From the NCBI RefSeq assembly GCF_030209375.1, contig NZ_JARVSC010000003.1:124001-188000 (forward strand): a DNA stretch of 64,000 nucleotides, written 5' to 3'. The stretch comes from Plantibacter sp. ME-Dv--P-122b. Lineage in GTDB: Bacteria; Actinomycetota; Actinomycetes; Actinomycetales; Microbacteriaceae. Position numbers and translations under genes: made by a program. A model generated the notes under the pieces. It saw only the letters and a list, made by a program, of their open reading frames with translations. It had not been told where the DNA came from and ran no database searches. Positions 8,014-17,348 of this stretch are shown one piece after another (positions within the stretch are counted from its first letter, which is position 1; every line of letters starts with the position of its first letter).

Positions 8014-8451
8014 CTAGTCCTCGGCGTCCACGTCGCGCGGCTTGACGTAGGGGTCCTCGTCGCCGGCGTAGGCGGCACCGGCGGCAAGCCCGGCCACCTC
8101 GGTGTCGCGGTTCTTCGCCTCGCGCAGCAGGTCTTCGATGTGCTGCGCGTTCTCCGGGATCGCGTCCAGGAAGAAGTCGAGGCTCGGGGTCAGCCGGGTG
8201 TTGATGTTGCGGCCGATCTCGGCACGCAACAGGCCCTTGGCGGACTCGAGCGCGGCCGAGGTGTCGGCGCGTTCCTCGTCGGAGCCGTACACCGTGTAGA
8301 ACACGTTCGCGTGCTGGAGGTCGCCGGTCACCTGTACGTCGGTGATCGTCACGAAGCCGAGCCGCGGGTCGCGGATGCCCTTGTCGAGCCGTTTGGCGAT
8401 GACTTCCTTGATGCGGTCCGCCAACTTGCGGGCCCTGGGGTTCTCTGCCAT
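8014..8451 (-). CDS. rbfA: 30S ribosome-binding factor A
   Basis: RbfA binds the 30S subunit late in assembly and helps 16S rRNA maturation. The 145-residue protein shows the KH-like fold motifs RKLADRIKEVIAKRL near the N-terminus, DPRLGFVTITDVQVTGDL near residue 28, and the helix around LTPSLDFFLD near 88. The extra acidic tail after residue 110 is common in actinobacteria. The ATG at 8451 is preceded by an AGAGGAGG ribosome binding site. It follows infB in the conserved order. Confidence 0.95.
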   Translation of the reverse strand: MAENPRARKLADRIKEVIAKRLDKGIRDPRLGFVTITDVQVTGDLQHANVFYTVYGSDEERADTSAALESAKGLLRAEIGRNINTRLTPSLDFFLDAIPENAQHIEDLLREAKNRDTEVAGLAAGAAYAGDEDPYVKPRDVDAED

Positions 8452-8521
8452 CTCGTCCTCCTCTGATGACCGTCGGGCGGAGGGCCGCCCGACGGATGCT
8501 GCACACACAATACAAGCAGGA

Positions 8522-8557
8522 ATCCCCGCCGCCCTCCCGGAGGAGGACGACGGGGAT
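8522..8557 (-). terminator. Hairpin between infB and rbfA
   Basis: ATCCCCG (8522-8528) and CGGGGAT (8551-8557) form the base of an extended, imperfect GC-rich stem just after the infB stop codon. Only a weak T-rich stretch follows on the minus strand, so it may attenuate rather than fully stop transcription into rbfA. Confidence 0.4.
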
Positions 8558-8569
8558 CGGCCGAGCGGA

Positions 8570-11344
8570 CTAGCCGCGCGGCTTCTCCTTCATTTCGATC
8601 GTCTCGATCTCGTCACCGATCTGGATGTCGTTGAACTTGCCGAGACCGATACCGGCCTCGAAGTCCGTCCGCACCTCGGTGACGTCGTCCTTGAACCGAC
8701 GCAGCGATTCGATCGCCAGGCTGTCGCCGACCACGACGCCGTCGCGGATGACCCGCGCCTTGGCGTTCCTCGTGATCGTGCCCGAGCGGACGATGACACC
8801 CGCGATGTTGCCGAACTTGGAGGAACGGAACACCTCGCGGATCTCGGCGACACCGGACTGGACCTCTTCGTACTCGGGCTTGAGCATGCCGGTGAGGCTC
8901 TGCTCGACGTCCTCGAGTGCGTTGTAGATGACCGAGTAGAACCGGACGTCCACACCCTCACGGGCCGCACGCTCGCGGGCCTTCGGGTCGGGGCGCACGT
9001 TGAACCCGATGATGATCGCGTTGTCGATCGTGGCGAGGTTGACGTCGGACTCGGTGACCGCACCGACACCGCGGTGGATGATCCGCAGCTGGACGCTGTC
9101 GTCGACGTCGATCTTGAGTAGCGACTCCTCGAGTGCCTCGACGGCACCGGAGACGTCACCCTTGATGATGAGGTTGAGCGACTCGACCTTGCCCTCTTCG
9201 AGTGCACGGGTGAAGTCCTCGAGCGAGATGCGCTTGCGAGCCTTGGCCAGAGCGGCGTTGCGCTCCGCGGCTTCACGCTTCTCGGCGATCTGACGCGCGG
9301 TGCGGTCCTCCTCGGTGACGAGGAAGGTGTCGCCGGCCCGAGGAACACTCGAGAGGCCCTGCACCTGGACGGGACGCGAGGGACCCGCCTCGGCGACGGT
9401 GTCGCCGTTCTCGTCGACCATCGCACGGACGCGGCCGTAGGCCGTACCGGCGACGATCGCGTCACCGACGCGGAGCGTACCCGACTGGATGAGGACGGTC
9501 GCGACGGAACCGCGGCCCTTGTCGAGCTTGGCCTCGATGGCCACACCGCGTGCATCCTTGTTCGGGTTGGCGCGCAGGTCGAGACCGGCGTCCGCGGTGA
9601 GCAGCACGGCGTCGAGGAGGTCCTTGATGCCGGTGCCGGCACGAGCCGAGACGTCGACGAACATGACGTCTCCGCCGTACTCCTCGGCGACGAGGCCGTA
9701 TTCGGTCAGCTGCTGGCGCACCTTGGCCGGGTTGGCGTCGGGCTTGTCCACCTTGTTGACCGCGACGACGATCGGCACGTCGGCCGCCTGCGCGTGGTTC
9801 AAGGCCTCCACCGTCTGCGGCATGATGCCGTCGTCGGCCGCGACCACGAGGATCGCGATGTCGGTGACCTGCGCACCACGAGCACGCATGGCGGTGAACG
9901 CCTCGTGACCCGGGGTGTCGATGAAGGTGATCGGACGCTCGACGCCCTCGTGCTCCGCGACGACCTGGTACGCACCGATGTGCTGCGTGATGCCACCGGC
10001 CTCGCCGGCGACGACGTTCGCGTTGCGGATGGCGTCGAGGAGGCGCGTCTTACCGTGGTCGACGTGACCCATGACGGTGACCACGGGAGGACGGATGGCG
10101 AGGTCCTCGTCGGACTCATCCTCCAGCTCCTGGTCGAGGTCGATGTCGAAGCCCTCGAGGAGCTCCCGGTCCTCGTCCTCGGGCGAGACCATCTGGATCT
10201 TGTAGCCGAGCTCGGAACCGAGCACGTCGAATGTCGCCTCGTCGAGCGACTCCGTCGCCGTCGCCATCTCGCCGAGGTGGAACAGCACGGTGACGAGGTT
10301 GCCGGGGCTGGCGTCGATCTTGTCGGCGAAGTCCGAGATGGACGCGCCACGACGCAGACGGATGATCGTGTTGCCATCGCCGCGGGGAACGCTCACGCCG
10401 CCGAGCGACGGGGCTTCCCGCAGCTCGAACTCGGCCCTCTTCGTCCGCTTCGACTTGCGTGCCTTGCTCTTGCCGCCACCGCGACCGAAGGCACCTGCGG
10501 TACCACCGCCGGGTCCGCGACCACGACCGCCGCCGCCACCAGGGCGACCGGCGAATCCACCGGCGGGCGCACCACCGGGGGCGCCACCGGGACGGAAGCC
10601 GCCACCGGCACCACCGGGACGGAAGCCGCCGCCACCGGCGGGACGACCTGCGCCACCTGGACGACCGGGACCGCCGGGACGCTGACCCTGGCCGACGCCC
10701 GGACGGGGCGAGCCGGGGCGCGGAGCCTGCGGACGCGGGATGTTGCTGGGGTTCGGACGCTGACCCATGCCCTGAGCCGCTGCGAACGGGTTGTTCCCCG
10801 GACGCGGCGTGCCGGTGGGGCGCTGGCCCATGCCCTGCGAGGACGCGAACGGGTTGTTCCCCGGACGCGGAGCACCGGGACGAGGGCCGCCCGGCTTCGC
10901 GGCGTCGCCGGAGGGCGAGTCGCCGGCGGCCGGAGCCGCGGGTGCGGACGGTGCCGCCGGAGCAGCGGCCGCCGGTGCCTCAGCCGCAGGGGCGGGGGCG
11001 GGGGCTGCCGGAGCCTTCGGGCCTGGGGCGGCCTGCTTCGGTGCGGGCGCAGCGGGCGCCTCGGCCTTGGGGGCGGGTGCCGCGGGGGTCGGAGCCTTGG
11101 GTGCTGCGGGACCCGGGGTCGGAGCGCCGGGCGTGGCCGGTCGCTTCGCCGGGGCGGCGGGGGCGGCTGACGCCTTCGCGCCCTCGGCCTCGAGGGCGGC
11201 GCGCAGCTTGCGGGCCACCGGTGGTTCGATACTGGAAGACGGTCCCTTGACGAACTCGCCCAATTCCTTGAGCTTCGCCATGGCGATCTTGCTGTCTACT
11301 CCGAGTTCGGATGCGATCTCGTGTACACGTGGTTTTGCAGCCAC
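8570..11344 (-). CDS. infB: Translation initiation factor IF-2
   Basis: IF-2 is the GTPase that places initiator tRNA on the ribosome. The 924-residue protein has an N-terminal IF2_N helix domain (residues 1-50), a very long Pro/Ala/Gly linker (about 60-290) containing two near-identical [15 protein letters not shown] units, a basic KSKARKSKR patch, a second IF2_N domain (about 325-390), and the G domain with GHVDHGKT (426-433), DTPGH (476-480) and NKVD (530-533), followed by the C-terminal barrel domains. The start is GTG at 11344 with an AGGAG site seven bases upstream. A strong hairpin and three mini-ORFs precede it. Confidence 0.98.
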   Translation of the reverse strand: MAAKPRVHEIASELGVDSKIAMAKLKELGEFVKGPSSSIEPPVARKLRAALEAEGAKASAAPAAPAKRPATPGAPTPGPAAPKAPTPAAPAPKAEAPAAPAPKQAAPGPKAPAAPAPAPAAEAPAAAAPAAPSAPAAPAAGDSPSGDAAKPGGPRPGAPRPGNNPFASSQGMGQRPTGTPRPGNNPFAAAQGMGQRPNPSNIPRPQAPRPGSPRPGVGQGQRPGGPGRPGGAGRPAGGGGFRPGGAGGGFRPGGAPGGAPAGGFAGRPGGGGGRGRGPGGGTAGAFGRGGGKSKARKSKRTKRAEFELREAPSLGGVSVPRGDGNTIIRLRRGASISDFADKIDASPGNLVTVLFHLGEMATATESLDEATFDVLGSELGYKIQMVSPEDEDRELLEGFDIDLDQELEDESDEDLAIRPPVVTVMGHVDHGKTRLLDAIRNANVVAGEAGGITQHIGAYQVVAEHEGVERPITFIDTPGHEAFTAMRARGAQVTDIAILVVAADDGIMPQTVEALNHAQAADVPIVVAVNKVDKPDANPAKVRQQLTEYGLVAEEYGGDVMFVDVSARAGTGIKDLLDAVLLTADAGLDLRANPNKDARGVAIEAKLDKGRGSVATVLIQSGTLRVGDAIVAGTAYGRVRAMVDENGDTVAEAGPSRPVQVQGLSSVPRAGDTFLVTEEDRTARQIAEKREAAERNAALAKARKRISLEDFTRALEEGKVESLNLIIKGDVSGAVEALEESLLKIDVDDSVQLRIIHRGVGAVTESDVNLATIDNAIIIGFNVRPDPKARERAAREGVDVRFYSVIYNALEDVEQSLTGMLKPEYEEVQSGVAEIREVFRSSKFGNIAGVIVRSGTITRNAKARVIRDGVVVGDSLAIESLRRFKDDVTEVRTDFEAGIGLGKFNDIQIGDEIETIEMKEKPRG

Positions 11345-11359
11345 AATTCTCCTGTCTGA

Positions 11360-11383
11360 GCTTGCACCCAGGCAGGGGCAAGC
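11360..11383 (-). promoter_or_regulatory. Hairpin in the infB 5' leader
   Basis: GCTTGC (11360-11365) pairs with GCAAGC (11378-11383), and an inner CCC/GGG pair (11367-11369, 11375-11377) closes a five-base loop. The hairpin ends about six bases before the infB Shine-Dalgarno sequence, close enough to affect ribosome loading. Confidence 0.5.
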
Positions 11384-11384
11384 G

Positions 11385-11430
11385 TTAGTGGTGGACGGTG
11401 CTCATTTCGAGCCGCTCATGAGTTGTCCAT
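11385..11430 (-). other. Three chained mini-ORFs upstream of infB
   Basis: On the infB strand three tiny frames follow each other with four-base ATGA overlaps: MDNS (11430-11416), MSGSK (11419-11402) and MSTVHH (11405-11385). The last stop codon sits two bases before the leader hairpin. No strong ribosome binding site precedes the first ATG. They could form a start-stop reinitiation leader for infB, or be chance. No peptide function is implied. Confidence 0.4.
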
Positions 11431-11631
11431 TAGCCGTTCAGCCTGTTCTCTCGGAATGCCGCACCCGGGTGGGGCGGCAGCAGGATGGAGGCCCGAGATT
11501 CGGACCTGATACCTGCGGTGGGAAGCACGGTGTGCGCCGGAGCGCTCTCGCGTGCACTCACCATCGTACACCCCGACCCTGGGTGCGGGCTCACCACCGG
11601 ATCATGAGCGGGTCGTTCGAGCCCGCCGACG

Positions 11632-11901
11632 TCATTCAGCCGTCGGCGCGGCCGGTTCCGTCGACACGAAGGCCCGGACCGCCGACGCGTCGGGTCCCGT
11701 GCTCAACCGGAGCGCTCTCGTGAACGCCCGACGCTGCACCGCCTGGTCGACGCACGCCGACGTCGGATGCACCCAGGAGCCGCGACCCGGCAGGCGCGCC
11801 GCGGCGTCGGGGACGAGCGCCCCCTCGACCGCGACGACGCGCAGCAGAGCCGAGCGCGGCTCGCGACGGCGACAGCCGACGCAGGTCCGCACCGGTTCCA
11901 T
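11632..11901 (-). CDS. ylxR: YlxR-family RNA-binding protein (DUF448)
   Basis: An 89-residue protein with the family hallmark RTCVGCRRREPRSALLRVV at residues 5-23 and the GRGSWVHPTSACVDQAVQRRAF stretch near residue 40. In Bacillus this family (RnpM) binds RNase P RNA and modulates it. The gene starts five bases after nusA, as in most bacteria, so it is co-transcribed. The next 287 bases hold no other gene apart from the infB leader elements. Confidence 0.9.
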   Translation of the reverse strand: MEPVRTCVGCRRREPRSALLRVVAVEGALVPDAAARLPGRGSWVHPTSACVDQAVQRRAFTRALRLSTGPDASAVRAFVSTEPAAPTAE

Positions 11902-11906
11902 CCGGC

Positions 11907-12908
11907 TCAGTCCGATTCGAGGATCGAGTCCGGCTGGATGTCGATCTTGGCGCCGGTGAGCTTGGCGGCGAGACGGGCGTTCTGCCCCTCCTTGCCGATC
12001 GCGAGCGACAGCTGGTAGTCCGGCACGAGCGCCCGGACGGCCTTGAGGGACTGGTCGATGACGTACGAGCTCGTCACCTTGGCCGGCGAGAGCGCGTTCG
12101 CGACGAACGTCGGCAGGTCGGGCGAGTAGTCGACGATGTCGATCTTCTCAGCGCCCAGCTCGTCGGTGACCGCGCGGACACGACGCCCGAGCTCACCGAT
12201 GCAGGCGCCCTTGGCGTTGATGCTCGGGTCGTTCGCCTTCACCGCGATCTTGGTCCGGTGTCCGGCCTCGCGGGCGAGTGAGACGATCTCGACGATGCCG
12301 GATGCGATCTCCGGGACCTCCAACGCGAACAGCTTCCGAACGAGTCCGGGGTGGGTGCGCGAGACGGTGATCTGCGGACCCTTGAGGCCCTTCGTGACGC
12401 TCGTCACGTACACGCGGATGCGTGCGCCGTGCGGGTACTCCTCGCCGGCCACCTGCTCCTCGGGCGGGAGGATCGCCTCGATGGTGCCGAGGTCGACGTG
12501 GATCATGCGCGGGTTCGGGCCCTGCTGGATGACACCCGCGATGATGTCGCCCTCGCGGCCCTTGAACTCTCCGAGGACGGCGTCGTCCTGGATGTCGCGG
12601 AGTCGCTGGAAGATGACCTGCTTCGCGGCGAAGGCGGCGATGCGGCCGAAGTCGTCCGGCGTGCTCTCGGCCTCCCCGATCAGGACACCCTCGTCGTCGA
12701 ACTCGGGCACGAACACCCCGACGTGGCCGGTCTTGCGGTCGAGCTGGACCCGGGCCGCCGGGACGTCGCCGCGCGCGGTGGTGTCGGTACCCTCGGTGCT
12801 CTTCAGGTACGCACTCAGGATGGCCTGCTCGATGATCACGACGAGCTCCTCGAATGGGATCTCCTTCTCGCGTTCGATCGACTTCAACAAACCGAGATCG
12901 ATGTCCAT
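11907..12908 (-). CDS. nusA: Transcription termination/antitermination factor NusA
   Basis: NusA binds RNA polymerase and nascent RNA to modulate pausing, termination and rRNA antitermination. The 333-residue protein has the N-terminal polymerase-binding domain (1-125), an S1 domain (about 130-200) and two KH domains (about 200-330, with SINAKGACIGELGRRVRAV and LAIGKEGQNARLAAKLTG). The C-terminal acidic repeats of the E. coli protein are absent, as usual in actinobacteria. A perfect GAGGAGG site precedes the ATG. The usual upstream partner rimP is not present. Confidence 0.97.
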   Translation of the reverse strand: MDIDLGLLKSIEREKEIPFEELVVIIEQAILSAYLKSTEGTDTTARGDVPAARVQLDRKTGHVGVFVPEFDDEGVLIGEAESTPDDFGRIAAFAAKQVIFQRLRDIQDDAVLGEFKGREGDIIAGVIQQGPNPRMIHVDLGTIEAILPPEEQVAGEEYPHGARIRVYVTSVTKGLKGPQITVSRTHPGLVRKLFALEVPEIASGIVEIVSLAREAGHRTKIAVKANDPSINAKGACIGELGRRVRAVTDELGAEKIDIVDYSPDLPTFVANALSPAKVTSSYVIDQSLKAVRALVPDYQLSLAIGKEGQNARLAAKLTGAKIDIQPDSILESD

Positions 12909-13115
12909 CGATGGCCTCCTCTATTCAACTGGTGGTGCCGCGGCAAGACGTGCAGCGGCACGACGGGCATGCTGCTGCCGTGCTGCCGAACCCGTCTGTC
13001 TACGGTACCGGATGCCGAGGGGTACGTCATCCACCCAGCTGGGAAGCGGCCGCGCGTCCTCGAGGGCCCCGCCACCGGCTCGACCGCGTCTCGGCGCGGG
13101 TGACATGATTGGCCA

Positions 13116-14825
13116 ATGGTCTTGGGCGAGCTGCGGAACGTCATGCGGAGCACGAGGGTGAGGATCCTCGTCGCGATCCTGCTCGCGACGACGCTCGCGA
13201 TGACGCTCGTGGGTGTCTCCACCTACACGCTCGGCCGGCAGCAGACCCTCGCGACCATCGACGCCCGCCTGGAGCACAGCGCCGAGCTCATCGCCTTCAT
13301 GGTGGTCGGTTCAGGCGACTCCGCCGACGCCCCGGCGACGAGCGACGCGGCCGTCGACGCGGTGATGCGACGCTGGATCTTCGCCGAGGACGAGACCGCC
13401 ATCGGTGTGCGCGCGGACGGCTCGACGGTCGCCCCGAGCGCCCCGTCCGCCTTCCGCCTGGACGACGACCCGCGGCTCCTCGACGCCATCACGGCCCGAT
13501 CGTCCCGCGGCGTCGTGACGGGTGAGGCCACCGGCGACCGCACCGTGCGGTACGCGATCATCCCGGTGCAGGTCGTCGGCGATCCGAGTGTGGCCCACGT
13601 CGTCATCGCCACCGACGTGCACGCGGCACTCGCGGAGTCCCGAGGCATCCTCGCCGTCGAGATCGTGGTCGCCGTCGTCTGTCTGCTGCTCCTCGGCCTC
13701 GTCGGTTGGCAGCTCGCGGGCGGACTCCTCCATCCCATCCGACTGCTGCGGGACGCCGCCGCGCGCATCACCGAGTCGGACCTCGACGAACGGATCCCGG
13801 TCGTCGGTCGCGACGACGTCTCGGAGCTCACCACGACCGTGAACGGCATGCTGGACCGGCTCGACGAGGCCTTCACCAGTCAGCGGCAGCTGCTCGACGA
13901 CGTCGGCCACGAACTGAAGACGCCGCTGACCATCGTGCGCGGACACCTCGAGCTCCTCGACCCGTCCGACCCCGCGGAGGTGGCCGCCACCCGGGACCTC
14001 GCCCTCGACGAACTCGACCGGATGAGCTCCCTCGTCGCCGACATCACGGAGCTCTCGACGGCCGGACTCGCGTCCACCCTCGACCGGGAGCCGGTCGACA
14101 TGGAGGCGTTCACCGCCTCGGTCCACGAGAAGGCGACGGCGATCTCGACCGAACACGAGTGGACCCTGGGCGAACAGGCCGCACTCACCGCGGACGTCGA
14201 CGCCGGGCGCTTGGCCCAGGCCTGGCTGCAGCTCGCGGACAACGCCGCGAAGTACTCACCGGCCGGGTCGACGATCGTGATCTCGAGCCGGTTCGACGAG
14301 TCGGACGACCCGGCGCTCGTGCTCTCCGTCGCCGACGACGGGCCCGGGGTGCCGGAGGCGCTCCGCGAACGCATCTTCGACCGGTTCACCCGGGTGAGCG
14401 GTGGACGGGGCGTCGCCGGCTCCGGCCTCGGCCTGTCGATCGTGCAGGCGATCGCCGCGGCACACGGCGGGTGGGCCGAGGTCGAAGACACGCAGCAGGC
14501 CGGCTCCCTCTTCAGCATCCACCTGCCGCTCGCGGTGGCGGATGATGACGAGAGCTCCGACGCCGACCTCGACCTCGACCCGGACGAGACGGCGGCGATC
14601 CCCCGCAGCGCGATGGCCCAGGCGATCGCACTCCGGGAGGCGCAGGCCGCTCAGGAGGCCGCTGAGGCGCAGACGACTGCGCTGATGCAGGCCGGACCGA
14701 CACCCGGCGATGCAGGCCCCGCGATCGACGCGTCCCCGCCGTCGCGAGCGCCGTCCGCCGAGGACGACTTCCCCGACCTCGTCGACACCTCGGCTCGGCG
14801 GAGTGCGCCGGAGGACCGCGTATGA
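13116..14825 (+). CDS. Sensor histidine kinase (HAMP, HisKA, HATPase) with disordered tail
   Basis: The 569-residue membrane kinase has two transmembrane helices (about 15-37 and 178-203) flanking an extracytoplasmic domain, a HAMP linker (about 203-255), the phospho-accepting H265 in GHELKTP, the N box DNAAKY (N376), DDGPGVP and GSGLGLSI. The catalytic domain ends near residue 473; an Asp/Ala-rich, probably disordered tail of about 95 residues follows. The gene overlaps its response regulator by ATGA. A CATGAT hexamer ends six bases before the ATG, suggesting leaderless expression. The signal is unknown. Confidence 0.92.
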   Translation: MVLGELRNVMRSTRVRILVAILLATTLAMTLVGVSTYTLGRQQTLATIDARLEHSAELIAFMVVGSGDSADAPATSDAAVDAVMRRWIFAEDETAIGVRADGSTVAPSAPSAFRLDDDPRLLDAITARSSRGVVTGEATGDRTVRYAIIPVQVVGDPSVAHVVIATDVHAALAESRGILAVEIVVAVVCLLLLGLVGWQLAGGLLHPIRLLRDAAARITESDLDERIPVVGRDDVSELTTTVNGMLDRLDEAFTSQRQLLDDVGHELKTPLTIVRGHLELLDPSDPAEVAATRDLALDELDRMSSLVADITELSTAGLASTLDREPVDMEAFTASVHEKATAISTEHEWTLGEQAALTADVDAGRLAQAWLQLADNAAKYSPAGSTIVISSRFDESDDPALVLSVADDGPGVPEALRERIFDRFTRVSGGRGVAGSGLGLSIVQAIAAAHGGWAEVEDTQQAGSLFSIHLPLAVADDDESSDADLDLDPDETAAIPRSAMAQAIALREAQAAQEAAEAQTTALMQAGPTPGDAGPAIDASPPSRAPSAEDDFPDLVDTSARRSAPEDRV

Positions 14826-15502
14826 GCCGGATCCTGGTCGCCGAGGACGAGACGCGGATCTCCGCGTTCGTGAGCAAGGGCCTGCGCGCCGCCGGCCACA
14901 CGGCGGACGTGACCGTCGACGGCTCGCAGGTCGTCGAGCTGGCGGAGAGCGGCGACTTCGACCTCCTCGTCCTCGACATCGGCCTGCCCGGTGTCGACGG
15001 CTTCGAGGTGCTCAGACGGCTGCGGGACGACGGCAGCGAGCTCCCCGTCATCATCCTGACCGCCCGCGATTCGGCCAGGGACCTGGTGGCGGGCCTCGAC
15101 GGCGGGGCGAACGACTACATGTCGAAGCCCTTCCGGTTCGAGGAGCTCCTGGCCAGGATCCGCCGACGCTTGGCCGAGCGGGCACCGGCGTCGACCACCG
15201 CCGTGCCGGAACGGCTGTCGGTCGGTCATCTGGAGCTCGAGCTGCGCGAACGGCGCGTCCTCGTCGACGGGGTGCCGGTCGAGCTGTCCACCCGTGAGTT
15301 CGCCCTCGCCGAGGAGTTCTTCCGCCACCCGGACCAGATCCTCAGCCGCGAGGAGCTCCTCAGCCGGGTCTGGGGCTACGACTTCGATCCCGGCTCGAAC
15401 GTCGTCGACGTCTACGTCAGGTATCTCCGGAACAAGATCGGCAAGGACGCCATCGCGACGGTCCGCGGAGCCGGCTACCGCCTCAGCACGAGAGCGCAGT
15501 AG
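14822..15502 (+). CDS. OmpR-family response regulator
   Basis: A 226-residue regulator with a receiver domain (acidic pair E8-D9, phospho-accepting D52 in LDIGLPG, K102 in SKPF) and a C-terminal winged helix (about residues 130-224, with STREFALAEEFFRHP and VVDVYVRYLRNKIG). It is translationally coupled to the kinase gene in front of it. The kinase-first order is less common than regulator-first. A symmetrical terminator follows. Confidence 0.94.
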   Translation: MSRILVAEDETRISAFVSKGLRAAGHTADVTVDGSQVVELAESGDFDLLVLDIGLPGVDGFEVLRRLRDDGSELPVIILTARDSARDLVAGLDGGANDYMSKPFRFEELLARIRRRLAERAPASTTAVPERLSVGHLELELRERRVLVDGVPVELSTREFALAEEFFRHPDQILSREELLSRVWGYDFDPGSNVVDVYVRYLRNKIGKDAIATVRGAGYRLSTRAQ

Positions 15503-15531
15503 CGGTCGTCATCCGCGCTGGATGACGACCG
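15503..15531. terminator. Bidirectional terminator between the response regulator and proS
   Basis: A perfect 12-base stem, CGGTCGTCATCC (15503-15514) with GGATGACGACCG (15520-15531), encloses a five-base loop. It starts at the base after the regulator stop codon and lies 18 bases before the proS stop codon of the convergent gene, so it can serve both. Confidence 0.75.
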
Positions 15532-15549
15532 TTCCTGCGTTCTCGCGCC

Positions 15550-17307
15550 TCAGAGGGCGAGATCGGCGATCGCGACCCGGTCCTTCGTGCCGGCGGCACG
15601 GTCCCAGAGCTCGACGAAGCCCTCGGTTGCCTCGCGACCGACGACCACCACGACGGGCACACCGATCAGCTCGGCGTCGCCGAACTTGACGCCCGGGGAC
15701 ACCTTGCCGGTGCGGTCGTCGTAGAGGACGTCCTTGCCGCCGGCCTCGAGGGAGGCCACGAGTTCCTCGGCCACCTCGAAGATCGCCGCGTCGCGTCCCG
15801 CTGCGACGACGTGCACGTCGAACGGGGCGACGGCCTTCGGCCAGATGAGACCGCGCTCGTCGTTGTTGCCCTCGGCGATGATCGCGAGGATGCGCGTGAT
15901 CCCGATGCCGTAGGAGCCCATGGTCACCGTGACGAGCTTGCCGTTCTCGTCGAGCACCTTCAGGCCGAGCGCCTCGGCGTACTTGCGCCCGAGCTGGAAG
16001 ACGTGCCCGATCTCCATGCCTCGAGCGAGCTCGACCGGCCCGGAGCCGTCGGGTGCGGGGTCGCCGGCACGGACCTCCGCCGCCTCGACGAAGCCGTCGG
16101 CGGTGAAGTCGCGCCCGGCGACAAGGCCGAAGACGTGCTGCTGATCGACGTTCGCGCCGGTGATCCACTCGGTGCCGTCGACCACGCGCGGGTCGAGGAG
16201 GTACCGGATCTCCGTTGCCGACTCCTCTCCGAGGACGGGCCCCTGCGGGGACCACGGCCCGATGTAGCCCTTGACGAGCCCGGCGTTCGCGGCGAAGTCA
16301 GCCTCGGTCGCGGCCTCCACCTCCGCGGGGCTGAAGGCCACCTCGACGCGCTTGAGGTCGACGTCGCGGTCGCCCGGCAGACCGATGACGACCAGCTCGC
16401 GCGTACCGTCGAGGTGCTGGAGCGCCAGGACGACGTTCTTGAGGGTGTCGGCGGCCGTCCAGGCCCGTCCATCGTCGCGCGGGTGTCGTTCGTTCGCGAG
16501 CTCGACGAGCGTCGAGATCGTGGGGGTGTTCGGCGAATCGAAGACCGTCGCGGGTGCCAGACCCTCGATGGGGCGGGCCTCCGGGACCTCGGTGGTGTAG
16601 GCCTCGACGTTGGCGGCGTACCCGCCGGCCGAACGCACGAAGGTGTCTTCGCCGACCGGGGTGGGGTGCAGGAACTCCTCGCTCCGCGAACCGCCCATCG
16701 CTCCGGCGTCGGCCTGCACGATCTCGTACTCGAGGCCGAGCCGCGTGAAGATGCGCTCGTAGGCATCGCGCTGCGCCTGGTAGCTCGCGTCGAGCCCGGC
16801 GTCGGACACGTCGAACGAGTAGGCGTCCTTCATGGTGAACTCACGACCGCGCAGGAGGCCTGCCCGGGGACGGGCCTCGTCGCGGTACTTGTCCTGGATC
16901 TGGTAGATCGACAGGGGCAGGTCCTTGTAGGAGGAGTACAGGTCCTTCACGAGCAGGGTGAAGACCTCCTCGTGCGTCGGCGCCAGCAGGTAGTCGGCAC
17001 CCTTGCGGTCGTGCAGGCGGAAGAGGGCGTCGCCGTACTCCTCCCACCGGCCGGTGACCTGGTAGGGCTCGCGCGGCAGGAGGGCGGGGAAGTGCACCTC
17101 GAACGCGCCGGCGTTCGCCATCTCCTCGCGGACGATGGCCTCGATCTTGTTCTTCACCCGCAACCCGAGCGGCAACCAGGCGAAGACACCCGGTGCCTGG
17201 CGGCGGATGTACCCCGCCCGCACCAGCAGGCGGTGACTCGTCACCTCCGCGTCGGAGGGGTCTTCACGGAGCGTACGGAGGAAGTAATTCGAAAGGCGCG
17301 TAACCAC
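15550..17307 (-). CDS. proS: Prolyl-tRNA synthetase
   Basis: ProS charges tRNA-Pro. The 585-residue protein is the bacterial class II type with an editing insertion: motif 1 region [24 protein letters not shown] near residue 40, motif 2 [26 protein letters not shown] near residue 141, the INS editing domain (about 230-400) and motif 3 around [16 protein letters not shown] near 460, then an anticodon-binding domain. The GTG start at 17307 lies six bases after TAGCAT, so the message is probably leaderless. Confidence 0.97.
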   Translation of the reverse strand: MVTRLSNYFLRTLREDPSDAEVTSHRLLVRAGYIRRQAPGVFAWLPLGLRVKNKIEAIVREEMANAGAFEVHFPALLPREPYQVTGRWEEYGDALFRLHDRKGADYLLAPTHEEVFTLLVKDLYSSYKDLPLSIYQIQDKYRDEARPRAGLLRGREFTMKDAYSFDVSDAGLDASYQAQRDAYERIFTRLGLEYEIVQADAGAMGGSRSEEFLHPTPVGEDTFVRSAGGYAANVEAYTTEVPEARPIEGLAPATVFDSPNTPTISTLVELANERHPRDDGRAWTAADTLKNVVLALQHLDGTRELVVIGLPGDRDVDLKRVEVAFSPAEVEAATEADFAANAGLVKGYIGPWSPQGPVLGEESATEIRYLLDPRVVDGTEWITGANVDQQHVFGLVAGRDFTADGFVEAAEVRAGDPAPDGSGPVELARGMEIGHVFQLGRKYAEALGLKVLDENGKLVTVTMGSYGIGITRILAIIAEGNNDERGLIWPKAVAPFDVHVVAAGRDAAIFEVAEELVASLEAGGKDVLYDDRTGKVSPGVKFGDAELIGVPVVVVVGREATEGFVELWDRAAGTKDRVAIADLAL

Positions 17308-17313
17308 CTGTCC

Positions 17314-17319
17314 ATGCTA
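17314..17319 (-). promoter_or_regulatory. -10 box of proS (leaderless)
   Basis: TAGCAT on the minus strand is followed by six bases and the proS GTG, without a ribosome binding site. Confidence 0.5.
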
Positions 17320-17348
17320 GTCCGTCACGCGCGGGCAGCCCGGAACCG

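Noticed and set aside
9794-11170. Long plus-strand open frame rich in Gly, Thr and Arg
   Set aside because: It lies wholly antisense to the Pro/Ala/Gly linker and G domain of infB; high GC leaves such frames open. No motif is visible.
11345-11631. A tRNA or structured RNA gene in the gap between ylxR and infB
   Set aside because: No cloverleaf or T-loop consensus was found on either strand. Only the leader hairpin and mini-ORFs are supported.
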